Part shown: positions 25,065 to 33,730 of the stretch, piece after piece
How the letters are laid out: each line of letters opens with the position of its first letter
How positions within the stretch are numbered: position 1 is the stretch's first letter
Origin: Roseateles sp.
Lineage (GTDB): Bacteria; Pseudomonadota; Gammaproteobacteria; Burkholderiales; Burkholderiaceae_C
Direction of reading: 5' to 3'
Length of the DNA stretch: 45,617 nucleotides
Assembly: GCA_016790285.1 (NCBI GenBank)
Contig: JAEUPJ010000066.1
Span: 1 to 45,617 of the forward strand
Made by a program: the position numbers and the translations under genes
Notes under the pieces: model-generated
What the model saw: the letters and a program-made list of their open reading frames with translations, nothing else
The model's database searches: none
Told to the model about the DNA's origin: nothing

Positions 25065-28016
25065 TTGCCCAGTTTTCACTTGCGGTTCGTCGGCCGGGAT
25101 GTTCTTCCCAAGACTCTGTCCGCGCGCGACGTTGAAGAGTCGTTTGGCCTGAGCGCTGACGACCTCCTCGAACTCAAAAACGGGTTCCGGGGCAACGCCC
25201 GCATCGGCGCCGCCTACCAGCTGGTGGTGCTGCGGGCCACAGGCCGCTCCCCTGATGCGCTGACCGGCATCCCGAAGGCGCTTCTCGCCTACATGACCTC
25301 AGCCATGGGCATGCGGGCGACGGATATCGCCTCACTCGCTTCCTTGTACAAGGACGCTCACACCAGCGGTCAGCACAAGGAATGGGCCAGAACTCGCGCT
25401 GGCTTCCAGCTTGTCGACGACGACGTCAAGGCTACCCTGCTCGACTCGCTGCACCAACTGTCGGCCACTGCCATCTCAGTCGACGACCTGGTCAAGCAAG
25501 GCGAGATGTGGCTCTACGAGAAGCGGCGAGTCCTGCCCAGCGACCGCGTGATCCGAGACCTCGGGCGCGAGGCCTTCGCAGCCCATGAAGCCGCAGCGAT
25601 CCAGGCGGTGCTGACCGGCGTGCCAGCCGCCAACCGCAGCGCCGCGATACGGGAGCTGTTTACCAAGCGACCCGGCCCCGGCAGTGTCACCATCCTCGAA
25701 TGGCTGCGCACCCCGCCTGGCAGGCACGGCCGCGCCACGCTCAAAGAGATCATCGAGAAGATTCAGTGCGTCAAGAAATGGGACACCGAACAGTGGAAGC
25801 TCGACGGTGTGCCACTGGCACGGCTACGGGCCTATAGCCAGGAGGTGGTCGCTCGCGCGCCGTCCGATACCAAGCGCCTCAGTGAACAGCAACAGGCCTT
25901 GCAGCTGTGCGCTTTCATCTACGTCACGCTGCTCGACCTGAACGACATGGCCACCGATGTCGGTGGCCGCTGCGCCGTCGACCTCAATCGCAAGGCCTCC
26001 GGCCGAGTGATGCAAAAGCAAGCCGGCACGGCCGTCGACCTTCGTGCCGAACGTGTGAAGGTCAAGTCCATCCTCTACGACGGCCAGCTCAAGGACAAGG
26101 AGATCGTTGCCGCCCTGCGCGAGTTGATGCCGAAGGATGAGCCGGATTTCTCCGGCACACGGGCGTCGCTGATCCGCGAATCCCTCGTGAACGACGATGC
26201 GCCGCGCGTCACCGCGCTGTTGAACTCGCTGTCCATCCTGGACATCCGCGGCGCCGACGACGAGAAGGCGATGCAGCAGCTTCAAATGCTGAAGTCTCTC
26301 AACGAGCGCGGCGCTACGACCCTGCCCGACGACTTCGACCTGTCGATGGCCGATCCTTCGTGGCACAACCTGCTGGCGGACCCCGATCGCAAGAAGGCAT
26401 TGGCCGCCCTCAGGGCCTGCGCGATGAATTCCATCCGCAAAGGCGTCAACGCCGGCAAGCTCTGGATCGCCCATAGCACCAAGCACCAGAGCAAGGAGCA
26501 GCAACTGATCCCGCCCAAGGAATGGGAAGAAAACTCCAAATCCCTGATCCGAGCGCTGAGCTTGACCGACGACCCGGACAAGTACCTGGAGCGCGTTCTC
26601 TCCCGCCTGAACGAATGCATCAAGCAGCTTGGCGAGTCGATCAGGAATGGCATCGTCACCGTCGACAACAAGGGCGAGATGCATATCGACCCCATCCAGG
26701 CGCTGGAGGTCGAGCCGGAGGTCACGCGGACGCGTGACACCATGTTCCAGCAAATTGGCAACCAGCAGTTCGCCGAAATGCTTGTCGAGGTCGACGCAAA
26801 AACCGGGTTGAGCGAGGTCCTGTTGGGCCGCCGGGCAAAGACCTTGGACGAACTCAAGGCGCTGTACGGCGCGTTGTTCGCGCATGGCACCGAGAACACT
26901 GCCAAGGGAGTGTGCGCCATGATCCCGGGCCTGCAGGTGCCCCAGATCACGGCGGCCATGCGGGCGATGGAAGCCCGAGGCCGGCTGCGCGATGGCAACA
27001 ACGTCGTCGTCGAGTTCCAGCAGTCCTTCCCCATCGCTTCGCTGTGGGGCAGCGGCGAGAAGGCCTCAGCGGATGCGATGACCTTGGATACGTCGCGCCA
27101 CCTGTACAGCGCACGGGTCGAGCATCGGCGCAAGACCCACGGCATCGGCATCTACGTCCACATGAGCGACACGTGGAGCCTCTTCTACGACCAGCCCATC
27201 GTCCTCAACGATCGCCAGGCCGGCAGCGCCGTGCACGGTGCCGAGGCGTACAACGTCTCCCGACGCGAGGACCAGATCCGACTCCAGCTGCTGGCGGTCG
27301 ACACCCATGGCTACACCAATGCAGCGATGTCGATCTCCAAGCTGCTTGGGTTCGATCTGTGCGTTCGGTTGCAGCGCTTGTCTGAGCGCAAGATCTATTT
27401 GCCTTGGGGCACCCAGGTGCCCGAAGACCTGGAGCGGCTGAACGTCGGCAAGGTGTCGTTGAAAAAGATCCGGGAGGGTTGGGACGGACTGCTGCGGCTG
27501 ATCGCCTCGATCCGCCAAGGCAAGCTGACCGCCCGGGAGGCGCTCTCGCGGCTCGGCAGCGCGGCCAAAGGCGACCCGGTGCATGCGGCCGCCGACGAGC
27601 TCGGCAAACTGCTGCGCACCATCTTCCTGTGCGACTACTTCACCAACCCGGAGTTTCGGCGGGAGATGCATGCGTTGCTGAACCGTGGCGAGTCGGTTCA
27701 CTTCCTGGCGCGCGCCGTATACCACGGGCGCATCGGTGTCACGCGCGCCCGCCGCAGCGATGAGCTGATGGCCATCTCCGGCGCGCACACGCTGCTCACC
27801 AACGTCGTGATCGCCTGGAACACCATGAAGATGCAGGAGGTGGTCGACACATGGCGTGCAAGGAAGCAGCCTACCGAGGACGCCTGGATCCGCCGCATGG
27901 GTCCGGTGCATTTCGAACACATCAACTTTCGCGGGATCATCTCGTTCAACTTCGACCCCTTTGCGGACGCGCTGTTGGCCAAGGAGTCGAAGAGGCGCGC
28001 CCGCGCCGCTGCCTAA
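25065..28016 (+). CDS. tnpA: Tn3-family transposase TnpA
   Basis: A 983-residue replicative transposase that acts on the 38-bp ends and makes cointegrates. The length is normal for the family. The DDE residues fit ASADAMTLDT (D670), LLAVDTHGYTN (D746) and RRSDELMAISG (E900). The last of these precedes the typical LLTNVVIAWNTM segment. The N-terminal DUF4158-like region contains LSARDVEESFGLS. The start is a TTG at 25065 with GAGGAG 6 bases upstream, a weak initiation codon that would keep expression low. It converges with the recombinase gene, 36 bp between stops. Confidence 0.95.
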   Translation: MPSFHLRFVGRDVLPKTLSARDVEESFGLSADDLLELKNGFRGNARIGAAYQLVVLRATGRSPDALTGIPKALLAYMTSAMGMRATDIASLASLYKDAHTSGQHKEWARTRAGFQLVDDDVKATLLDSLHQLSATAISVDDLVKQGEMWLYEKRRVLPSDRVIRDLGREAFAAHEAAAIQAVLTGVPAANRSAAIRELFTKRPGPGSVTILEWLRTPPGRHGRATLKEIIEKIQCVKKWDTEQWKLDGVPLARLRAYSQEVVARAPSDTKRLSEQQQALQLCAFIYVTLLDLNDMATDVGGRCAVDLNRKASGRVMQKQAGTAVDLRAERVKVKSILYDGQLKDKEIVAALRELMPKDEPDFSGTRASLIRESLVNDDAPRVTALLNSLSILDIRGADDEKAMQQLQMLKSLNERGATTLPDDFDLSMADPSWHNLLADPDRKKALAALRACAMNSIRKGVNAGKLWIAHSTKHQSKEQQLIPPKEWEENSKSLIRALSLTDDPDKYLERVLSRLNECIKQLGESIRNGIVTVDNKGEMHIDPIQALEVEPEVTRTRDTMFQQIGNQQFAEMLVEVDAKTGLSEVLLGRRAKTLDELKALYGALFAHGTENTAKGVCAMIPGLQVPQITAAMRAMEARGRLRDGNNVVVEFQQSFPIASLWGSGEKASADAMTLDTSRHLYSARVEHRRKTHGIGIYVHMSDTWSLFYDQPIVLNDRQAGSAVHGAEAYNVSRREDQIRLQLLAVDTHGYTNAAMSISKLLGFDLCVRLQRLSERKIYLPWGTQVPEDLERLNVGKVSLKKIREGWDGLLRLIASIRQGKLTAREALSRLGSAAKGDPVHAAADELGKLLRTIFLCDYFTNPEFRREMHALLNRGESVHFLARAVYHGRIGVTRARRSDELMAISGAHTLLTNVVIAWNTMKMQEVVDTWRARKQPTEDAWIRRMGPVHFEHINFRGIISFNFDPFADALLAKESKRRARAAA

Positions 28017-28052
28017 GGGCGCCTCTGCGGTCAGCCAAGGCCTTTGTCGAGA

Positions 28053-29456
28053 TCAGTCCCAGGTCGTGTCGGTCGCAGGCTCGTGCAGCGACGCCTCGAG
28101 GAGGCAGTTGCAGCTGCTGGCGGTGCGGAACAGCTCGTCCAGCAGCTCCAACATGGTGTTGTCCAGGGCACCGCGGTCACGGAAAGGCACTCGAAGCACA
28201 AAACGTCTGCCATCCCGGTCGATCTGCCGCACGCCGTACTTCTTGAGGTGCACTGCTTCGATCTGCTGCTGCACGCGCTCCGTGCCGTTGCGCGAGCCGC
28301 CAGGCTTGGTCAGGAGCATCCCCAGGTGAACGACGGCGACCTGTTCGGACGGCGCAGGCTCTGTGGGCGCCGGTGCTGTTGTGACTGCAGCCGCAGGCGC
28401 GGACTTCGCGAGGCCCTGTTCGAACTTCGCCTTGAACTTGTCCTGGGACGCGTCGATGTAGCGCATGGCGGTGCCAACGTCACGCCAGCCCACGTGCTCC
28501 ATCAGTTCCTTCACATCCCAGCCGCTGGACGTCGCCCAGTTCGCGAAGCCACGCCGCATCGAGTGACTCGAGTAGGCGCTGGCCGCATCAACGCCGGCGT
28601 CTTGCAGGATCCGGCGCAGCAGCGGAATCACGGCTTGAGGTTGCATCGCGCTGTCGGAGACGTTGCCCCACATGTCGATGGCGGGGAACGCCGGGCCTGA
28701 CTTCAGTCCACTGGCTTGGATCCAGTCGACGTACGCATCAACCGGGCAAAGCCGTGACAAAGCTGGGCACGTGAACTCGCGGTCTTCCCCTTCCGCTACC
28801 GTCTTGGTGCGCCGGGGACGCCAGGTCCAGCGGACACCGCGCCTTGCCTGCACCTCCTCGATGCGCATGCTGGTGAGTTCGTCGGCGCGAAATGCGCGCC
28901 AGAAGCCGAGCAGCAACAGCGAACGGTCGCGCGCGCGGCGCAGCACCTCGGTCTTGCGGCCGAGTTCGCCGGCCGTCGCCTGGGACGCCAACAGCCAGTC
29001 TGACACCTGCTCCAGGATCTTTAGCTCCAGGGGCTTGGCTCGTTTCTGGGGCATGGCGTGCTTGACCCGGACCCCCTTGAAGACCCGCTGGACCAGCGCA
29101 GATCGCGTCGGATCGGGGAAGCCGTGGTCGGCGTGCCACCGGGACAACGCGGCCAGGCGCTGGCGCAGCGTGCTGATGCTCAGCGTCGTGGCGTGTTCTG
29201 CCAGGTAACGGGCGACGCTGTCGCTGGTGGCCGGCAGCAGGCCTTTCCAGGTCGTCTCGAAATGCTTGAGGGCATTGGCATAGCTGCGGACCGTGTTCTC
29301 TCGGTCCGCAGCAAGGACATAGTCCTCGATTGCGTCAGGGCCAGTTGACTTCAGAAGATGGACCGCTAGATGCTCGCACGGAAAAAGTTTAGGGCTCCGC
29401 CACAACACCTGCAAGTCGTCACGGTCCTCGTGCGTAGTTGTCTGCGGCCCTTTCAT
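28053..29456 (-). CDS. Tyrosine recombinase, TnpI-like, with C-terminal extension
   Basis: A 467-residue site-specific recombinase, probably resolving the cointegrates made by TnpA as TnpI does in Tn4430-type elements. The SAM-like N-terminal domain spans about 50-130 (ENTVRSYANALKHFE). Catalytic residues are R190 (FRADELT), K218 (RRTKT), H298 and R301 (SSHSMRRG), H321 (EHVGWRD) and Y333 (MRYIDAS). After residue 340 come an Ala/Pro linker and about 100 extra residues (VVHLGMLLTKPGG..., IEAVHLKKYGVRQ..., FRTASSCNCLLEA) that known short TnpI proteins lack. The start codon is 28 bp from that of the divergent czcI-like gene. No resolution site was identified with confidence. Confidence 0.87.
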   Translation of the reverse strand: MKGPQTTTHEDRDDLQVLWRSPKLFPCEHLAVHLLKSTGPDAIEDYVLAADRENTVRSYANALKHFETTWKGLLPATSDSVARYLAEHATTLSISTLRQRLAALSRWHADHGFPDPTRSALVQRVFKGVRVKHAMPQKRAKPLELKILEQVSDWLLASQATAGELGRKTEVLRRARDRSLLLLGFWRAFRADELTSMRIEEVQARRGVRWTWRPRRTKTVAEGEDREFTCPALSRLCPVDAYVDWIQASGLKSGPAFPAIDMWGNVSDSAMQPQAVIPLLRRILQDAGVDAASAYSSHSMRRGFANWATSSGWDVKELMEHVGWRDVGTAMRYIDASQDKFKAKFEQGLAKSAPAAAVTTAPAPTEPAPSEQVAVVHLGMLLTKPGGSRNGTERVQQQIEAVHLKKYGVRQIDRDGRRFVLRVPFRDRGALDNTMLELLDELFRTASSCNCLLEASLHEPATDTTWD

Positions 29457-29484
29457 CTGCCAGGCTGATCGCTAAACTTGCGAC

Positions 29485-29829
29485 GTGCGACGCGTCATCG
29501 TCTATCTGCTGCTGATCGTGCTGCCGCTGCAATTTACCTGGGTCGCGGCATCGGGTTATTGCGCCCACGAGACGGGCGTCGCAGCCGAGCACTTTGGCCA
29601 TCACGACCACAAGCACTCGGGCACAGCGCATGCAACAGAGCAGTCCAAGGCTGGGAGCATGACCCATGCCGATTGCGACATGTGCCATTTCGGCTTCAGC
29701 TTGCCAAGCTTGGGGGTTCTCGCGACCCTCGAAGCTCCACTGACTCAGTTCAGGAGCTTTGAGCCGCTGGAGCCCCCGTCGCACATCCCTGCGCTGCCAG
29801 AAAGACCGGCCAGAGAGTGCGCCGCCTGA
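29485..29829 (+). CDS. czcI: CzcI-like periplasmic metal-response protein (copy 1)
   Basis: A 114-residue exported small protein. Signal peptide MRRVIVYLLLIVLPLQFTWVAA (GTG start), then YCAHE, HFGHHDHKH and DCDMCH, the His/Cys pattern of the CzcI family. CzcI is thought to be a periplasmic metal-binding modulator of the czc response. This copy is not followed by an efflux gene, unlike copies 2 and 3. The next genes are a lipoprotein and an unknown. It is also the most diverged of the three (CAHE in place of CQHE, and a Pro-rich C-terminus). It is divergent from the recombinase with only 28 bp between starts. Confidence 0.78.
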   Translation: MRRVIVYLLLIVLPLQFTWVAASGYCAHETGVAAEHFGHHDHKHSGTAHATEQSKAGSMTHADCDMCHFGFSLPSLGVLATLEAPLTQFRSFEPLEPPSHIPALPERPARECAA

Positions 29830-30168
29830 CCGGAAAAGACGCGCACGCCCTCGCTTGACCTGGCCGACACCTTGCCGGACATGAGGCCGGTCCCTGCTAC
29901 CGGATGTTTTGTGTGGAGCGACTGCGCATGCGGTGCTCTGGGCTCTCTCGCACCGGTCTTAGCGGCAACCATGGATGACGCGGTCGGCGCATGCTTTGGT
30001 GGGCGGGATGCGGACTGCCAAACCGCCGCGGCATGCCCAACTGTTGGGACCCTCAAGCGATACCGGCACGGCGAACGATCGTCGGACGAGCGCTGCGTAC
30101 TCTGCTTGGAGGCGGTCCACGGGAAATATTGGATAGCGCGGCGCTGCCGCACCATCAAGGAGCTTCAA
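29830..30168 (+). other. Intergenic stretch, no gene supported
   Basis: 339 bp between czcI copy 1 and the lipoprotein gene. An open frame from 29872 joins the next gene but encodes an odd mix rich in Cys, Arg and Ala with no recognisable motif and no ribosome-binding site. I see no repeat or terminator either. It may be the scar of a past rearrangement. Confidence 0.5.
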
Positions 30169-30810
30169 ATGGGAATCTTGGAACGCTTGTTGCACAGTGT
30201 GGTGAATCGCCACGACGGCGAAAGCAACCATGGCGATTCGCGCTCGCACGGTAAGTTCGTGTTGAGCGTAGACAGGCGCACGGCGATGGTGAGCCTCGCA
30301 GCCTTGAGCGGGGTGCAGCTTACCGGCTGCGCTGAACCACCTCGTAAGGCGGCTGATGGCCGGTATTGTTATCACGCCAAGACGCATTCTGGGTCGCGGC
30401 CTACCTGCACGCCCGGGGCCGTGCCGGATTTGACGGCAGACGCACAGGCCAAGCAGTTTGTGCCGGTGCCGGACAAGCTGGTGGTCTACGTGGTGCGCAA
30501 CCGCTGGGGAGACGCGGTGAACGTGGTGAACCTGGCCTTTGACGGCGGGTCCCTGGTGTCCACCACGCCCGCCTCGCTGGTCAGGTTCGTCTTGACGCCT
30601 GGGACGCACCGCCTTGCCTTTGAGTGGAAGAAGGGCCGGGGCGACCTTGAATTTCGCGGGGAGGCAGGCCAGGTGCTGTTCGTTGACCTGGTGGGCAGCC
30701 TCTGGTTCTGGGGCGAGTCGTACCGGATGGAGATCGGCGGGCCGGCCCTTCGGGACAAGGCATTGAAGAGTCGGCTGGTGGCCGACGTCAATCCGGGTGA
30801 AACGAAATGA
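30169..30810 (+). CDS. Tat-type lipoprotein with DUF2846-like domain, possible chimeric N-terminus
   Basis: 213 residues if started at the ATG at 30169, which has AAGGAG 6 bases upstream. The first 30 residues (MGILERLLHSVVNRHDGES...HGKF) are His/Gly-rich and resemble the start of small metal-associated proteins. They run straight into SVDRRTAMVSLAALSGVQLTGC, a twin-arginine lipoprotein signal with lipobox LTGC. A GTG at 30259 preceded by GGTAAG could be the true lipoprotein start. The mature part (KLVVYVVRNRWGDAVNVVNL..., TPGTHRLAFEWKKG..., SYRMEIGGPALRDKALKSR) fits DUF2846. Role unknown. The stop overlaps the next start (ATGA). Confidence 0.62.
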   Translation: MGILERLLHSVVNRHDGESNHGDSRSHGKFVLSVDRRTAMVSLAALSGVQLTGCAEPPRKAADGRYCYHAKTHSGSRPTCTPGAVPDLTADAQAKQFVPVPDKLVVYVVRNRWGDAVNVVNLAFDGGSLVSTTPASLVRFVLTPGTHRLAFEWKKGRGDLEFRGEAGQVLFVDLVGSLWFWGESYRMEIGGPALRDKALKSRLVADVNPGETK

Positions 30811-31205
30811 GGGACCTGAGCCGCCAGGACAGCAGGACGGAACACATTGAGCCTGACCTTCCCCCCGAATCTGCGGCCGCGCATCTCGAAGCCCTCAGCA
30901 AGGGCATCGGTGACGTGGACGTCATCGTGCAGGGCCTGCTATCCAAGATTCCACCGAACAAGCCCTGGCAGCGCCTACTCCGCTCTCATCTGCACAAGGC
31001 TGATCGACACGTCGAGATACTGAGGCTGGCGATCTCTCTCGAGCGCGACGCGACCGAAATCCGGGAAGCGGCTCGCCAGCTCAAGCAGGTGCTCGAAGTG
31101 GCCAGCGTGCAGACTGCAGCGGGCAGAGCCGACGGTTGGACCCGGACCGCGCTGATGGTGGCCCACCGCAACGCTTCGCTCGTGAGCGTGCTGCTCTCAC
31201 CGTGA
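30807..31205 (+). CDS. Hypothetical alpha-helical protein, coupled to the lipoprotein
   Basis: I do not recognise this 132-residue protein. It has no signal peptide or membrane segment. Most of it should be helical (AAAHLEALSKGIGDVDVIV, then LLRSHLHKADRHVEILRLAI and IREAARQLKQVLEVAS), so it may form a small helical bundle. It starts inside the stop codon of the lipoprotein gene (ATGA), which argues that it is really translated and works with that product. It sits just before the czc promoter region. Confidence 0.6.
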   Translation: MRDLSRQDSRTEHIEPDLPPESAAAHLEALSKGIGDVDVIVQGLLSKIPPNKPWQRLLRSHLHKADRHVEILRLAISLERDATEIREAARQLKQVLEVASVQTAAGRADGWTRTALMVAHRNASLVSVLLSP

Positions 31206-31262
31206 ACTTGCCGATGGGGACGTAGCCCATCAACGCGGCGCCGCCGGCTGTTCCGGGGTAGA

Positions 31263-31277
31263 TGACAGATTTGTAAT
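31263..31277 (+). promoter_or_regulatory. CusR/CopR/CzcR-like binding box upstream of czcE
   Basis: TGACAGATTTGTAAT is an imperfect inverted repeat (TGACA, 4 bases, TGTAAT) of the kind bound by metal-responsive OmpR-family regulators. It lies 105 bp upstream of the czcE start and would be a natural site for the CzcR-like regulator at 38584. Confidence 0.45.
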
Positions 31278-31382
31278 GGGACAGGCACGCCTCTCGTCAG
31301 TGTCGAATCTCTAAAGTTCCTTCCATGGTGAACGTCTCAGGTGGCTCCCCCGAGCGACCCGTCCGCCGAAGAAGGAATCCTC

Positions 31383-31730
31383 ATGAACCGCACCTCTTCT
31401 GCCTCCGCCCTGATCGCCGGCCTCTTGTTGGTCGTCGGTGCTGCCCAGGCCACCACCGGCGGCAACCAAGTGATGATCAACGGCAAGTCCGTGCACGGCG
31501 AAACGGTCGCTGCCACGCCGAACGCCCGTGTCGTCAATGTCGATGCTGGCAAGGCCATCAACGTTAACTGCGGTGACGTGGTGACTTTTCAAAGCGCTGC
31601 CAAGAGCTTCACCTGGAAGTTCAACTCCGCCACCCACCGCGCCCTCGATGTGCGCGACATCGCACCGGCTGGTTTCAGCGACAAGAAGCTGACGGTCTAC
31701 GTGTCCAGGAACGAGGGCGAAGGCGCCTGA
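31383..31730 (+). CDS. czcE: CzcE-family periplasmic metal-binding protein
   Basis: A 115-residue exported protein. The start at 31383 (AAGGAA upstream) gives the signal peptide MNRTSSASALIAGLLL...AQA. The mature part carries the CzcE signature: RVVNVDAGKAINVNCGDVVTFQS, KSFTWKFNS, and IAPAGFSDKKLTVYVSRN. CzcE in Cupriavidus is a periplasmic copper-binding protein that modulates the czc response. This one is first in the transcript leading to czcI and czcCBA, behind the CusR-like box. In the best-known czc cluster czcE lies after czcRS, so the order here differs. Confidence 0.82.
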   Translation: MNRTSSASALIAGLLLVVGAAQATTGGNQVMINGKSVHGETVAATPNARVVNVDAGKAINVNCGDVVTFQSAAKSFTWKFNSATHRALDVRDIAPAGFSDKKLTVYVSRNEGEGA

Positions 31731-31827
31731 TGTCGGCTGCCTCCGATCCGCGGTCGGGACCGGGCTGCGGATCGCGCAGACACCTTCCGGTAAGGCAGAG
31801 CAAACGCGCCTTGCGAACGATTTCACC

Positions 31828-31847
31828 GAATCGGAAATCTCCGATTC
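31828..31847. promoter_or_regulatory. Perfect 7-bp inverted repeat upstream of czcI-czcCBA
   Basis: GAATCGG, 6 bases, CCGATTC: a perfect 20-bp operator-like palindrome 36 bp before the czcI start. It is in the right place to control czcI-czcC-czcB-czcA separately from czcE. No T-run follows, so a terminator for czcE is less likely. Confidence 0.45.
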
Positions 31848-31883
31848 ACCCTCCATTCACAGATTCAAGACACAATCCGGTGC

Positions 31884-32264
31884 ATGCGTCGCTGGCTGAC
31901 CATCCTCCTGCTGTTTGTGCTGCCCGTCCAGTTCGCCTGGTCGGCAGCGGCAGCCTATTGCCAGCACGAACAGGTACCGGCCAAGTCGCACATCGGGCAT
32001 CACGTCCATGAGCATGAGGCCGCCGCAGACGCTGGATCCAAGGCATCCGGCAAGCATCTCGGCGACAAGTCGGCGTCCAAGAGCATCAAGCTTGTGGGCG
32101 ACAACGACTGTGGGTACTGCCACCTGAGTTTGGCGAAGCCACTGGTGTCCGTCGCGATGACGTTCGACGCCCGAGCCGCCTTCATCGTGGACACCGCGTC
32201 CAACCAGGCCTTCCGTTCGCGCGGGCCGGATCTCCTTGAACGCCCCAACTGGCGCGTCGCCTGA
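31884..32264 (+). CDS. czcI: CzcI-like periplasmic metal-response protein (copy 2)
   Basis: 126 residues with signal peptide MRRWLTILLLFVLPVQFAWSAAA, then YCQHEQ, HIGHHVHEHE and DCGYCH. It sits directly before czcC, the position of czcI in the classical czcICBA operon, which makes this the best-supported of the three copies. It is presumably periplasmic and metal-binding through the His/Cys cluster. There is a 108-bp gap to czcC. The C-terminus (RGPDLLERPNW) resembles that of copy 3 (SIDRPKW). Confidence 0.87.
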   Translation: MRRWLTILLLFVLPVQFAWSAAAAYCQHEQVPAKSHIGHHVHEHEAAADAGSKASGKHLGDKSASKSIKLVGDNDCGYCHLSLAKPLVSVAMTFDARAAFIVDTASNQAFRSRGPDLLERPNWRVA

Positions 32265-32372
32265 TTCGGCGAGCGCAGTCACTTTCCTACCCCTTCTCGA
32301 CCGATGCGGCCCTGGCCGCACCGCTGCACTCGCCGAAGACCTCGCGTTGTCCCTACAACCCTGGAGTTTTCG

Positions 32373-33704
32373 ATGCGCAGAACATTCGTGCCGCTTGCAT
32401 GCGCGGCACTCATCTCCTCCCTTGCCCAGGCGCAGTCGTCTGGGTCCGTCTCGCCCGTTGCGGCTGACGTCCAAATTTCCCAGGCCTCGGTCGCGGGCCG
32501 CGCGGCCATAGCACCGCAGATCGCGCCGCAAGCTCCGTCACAGGTCGCACCTCTGAACCTGCGGTCCGCCGTTGACACGGCGATGGCCCAAAACCCAACG
32601 CTACGCGCCGCCGCGGCTGAGCTGGATGCCAACGACGGCACGGTGCGGCAGGCGGGCCTCATCCCCAACCCCGTTTTGGGCGTGGACCAGGAAGACGTCA
32701 AGTCCGGCACCCGGGTCACGACGGTACAGCTCAGTCAGACACTGGAGATGGGCGGGAAACGTGCCGCGCGCGTCGATGTTGCGCAGCGCGGCAAGGACAT
32801 TGCGGCGGTGGATCTTGTCGCACGCCGCGCCGACGTTCGGGCCTCAGCCATTCAGGCATTCTTCGACGCGTTGACCGCTCAGGAACGCGTCAAGGTGGTC
32901 GAGGAGTCCCTGCGCATCGCCAACAGCGGTGCCGACGCTGCAACGCGTCGGGTAACCGCTGGCAAGGTATCCCCTACCGAAGAAACGCGCGCCCGTGTCG
33001 CCGCATCGACGGCCCGTATTGATTTGCGCCAGGCCCAGGCCGAAGCCTCGGCGGCACTTCGGGCGCTGACCGCGGTCATGGGTGTGCCAGACGGCTCCAT
33101 CCAGCGGCTGGACGGCAATGTCGACGATTTGCCGGTCGCTCCTTCAGCCCCAGACATCATGGCGCGCCTGCCCGATGCGCCGGCGGTGCGCCGGGCCCTG
33201 CTCGAGGTGCAGCGGGCGCAGGCCTCCTACGGTCTGGCGCGTGCGAACGGCGTTCCAAACGTCACGGTGGGCGTTGGCGCTCGCCGGGCGCAGGACCTCG
33301 GCCGCAATCAACCGGTGTTCACCGTCTCCGTGCCGCTGCCGTTCTTTGACCGCAACCAGGGCACCCAGCTTGAAGCCCTGCGTCGCCGCGATGCCGCCCA
33401 GGCCACGGCACAGGCCGAGGAACTGCGGCTGCGTTCTGAGTTGCTGCAGATGGCCGACCTGCTGCAGGCCCGCAAGGAAGAGGTGGAAGCCCTGCGCAGG
33501 GAAGTGCTTCCCGGGGCGCAGAGCGCCTACGAGGCCGCCAGGACCGGCTTTGAGCTCGGCAAGTTCAGCTTCCTGGATGCGCTCGATGCCCAGCGCACAT
33601 GGCTTCAGGTCCGCAGCCAGTACTTCACGGCGGTGGCGCAGGTGCACCGCACGGCCGCAGAGATCGACCGCCAACTCGGCACCACCACCGCCGACCTCCC
33701 CTGA
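32373..33704 (+). CDS. czcC: CzcC outer-membrane factor of the RND efflux pump
   Basis: A 443-residue TolC-family outer-membrane channel, the exit duct of the CzcCBA pump. The start at 32373 has TGGAG 7 bases upstream and begins the signal peptide MRRTFVPLACAALISSLAQA. Two OEP repeats are visible as long helical regions with LIPNPVLGVDQED, LSQTLEMGGKR and VSVPLPFFDRNQG, all typical of CzcC/CusC/CnrC proteins. czcB follows 26 bp downstream. Confidence 0.92.
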   Translation: MRRTFVPLACAALISSLAQAQSSGSVSPVAADVQISQASVAGRAAIAPQIAPQAPSQVAPLNLRSAVDTAMAQNPTLRAAAAELDANDGTVRQAGLIPNPVLGVDQEDVKSGTRVTTVQLSQTLEMGGKRAARVDVAQRGKDIAAVDLVARRADVRASAIQAFFDALTAQERVKVVEESLRIANSGADAATRRVTAGKVSPTEETRARVAASTARIDLRQAQAEASAALRALTAVMGVPDGSIQRLDGNVDDLPVAPSAPDIMARLPDAPAVRRALLEVQRAQASYGLARANGVPNVTVGVGARRAQDLGRNQPVFTVSVPLPFFDRNQGTQLEALRRRDAAQATAQAEELRLRSELLQMADLLQARKEEVEALRREVLPGAQSAYEAARTGFELGKFSFLDALDAQRTWLQVRSQYFTAVAQVHRTAAEIDRQLGTTTADLP

Positions 33705-33730
33705 CAGGCAATCCAACTTCGAGATCGACG

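Noticed and set aside
29872-30168. N-terminal extension of the lipoprotein gene
   Set aside because: No ribosome-binding site, odd composition, and a strong AAGGAG lies just before the ATG at 30169.
31561-31580. TTAAC-type sequence as the right end of the transposon
   Set aside because: It is inside czcE and does not match the other bases of the 38-bp repeat.
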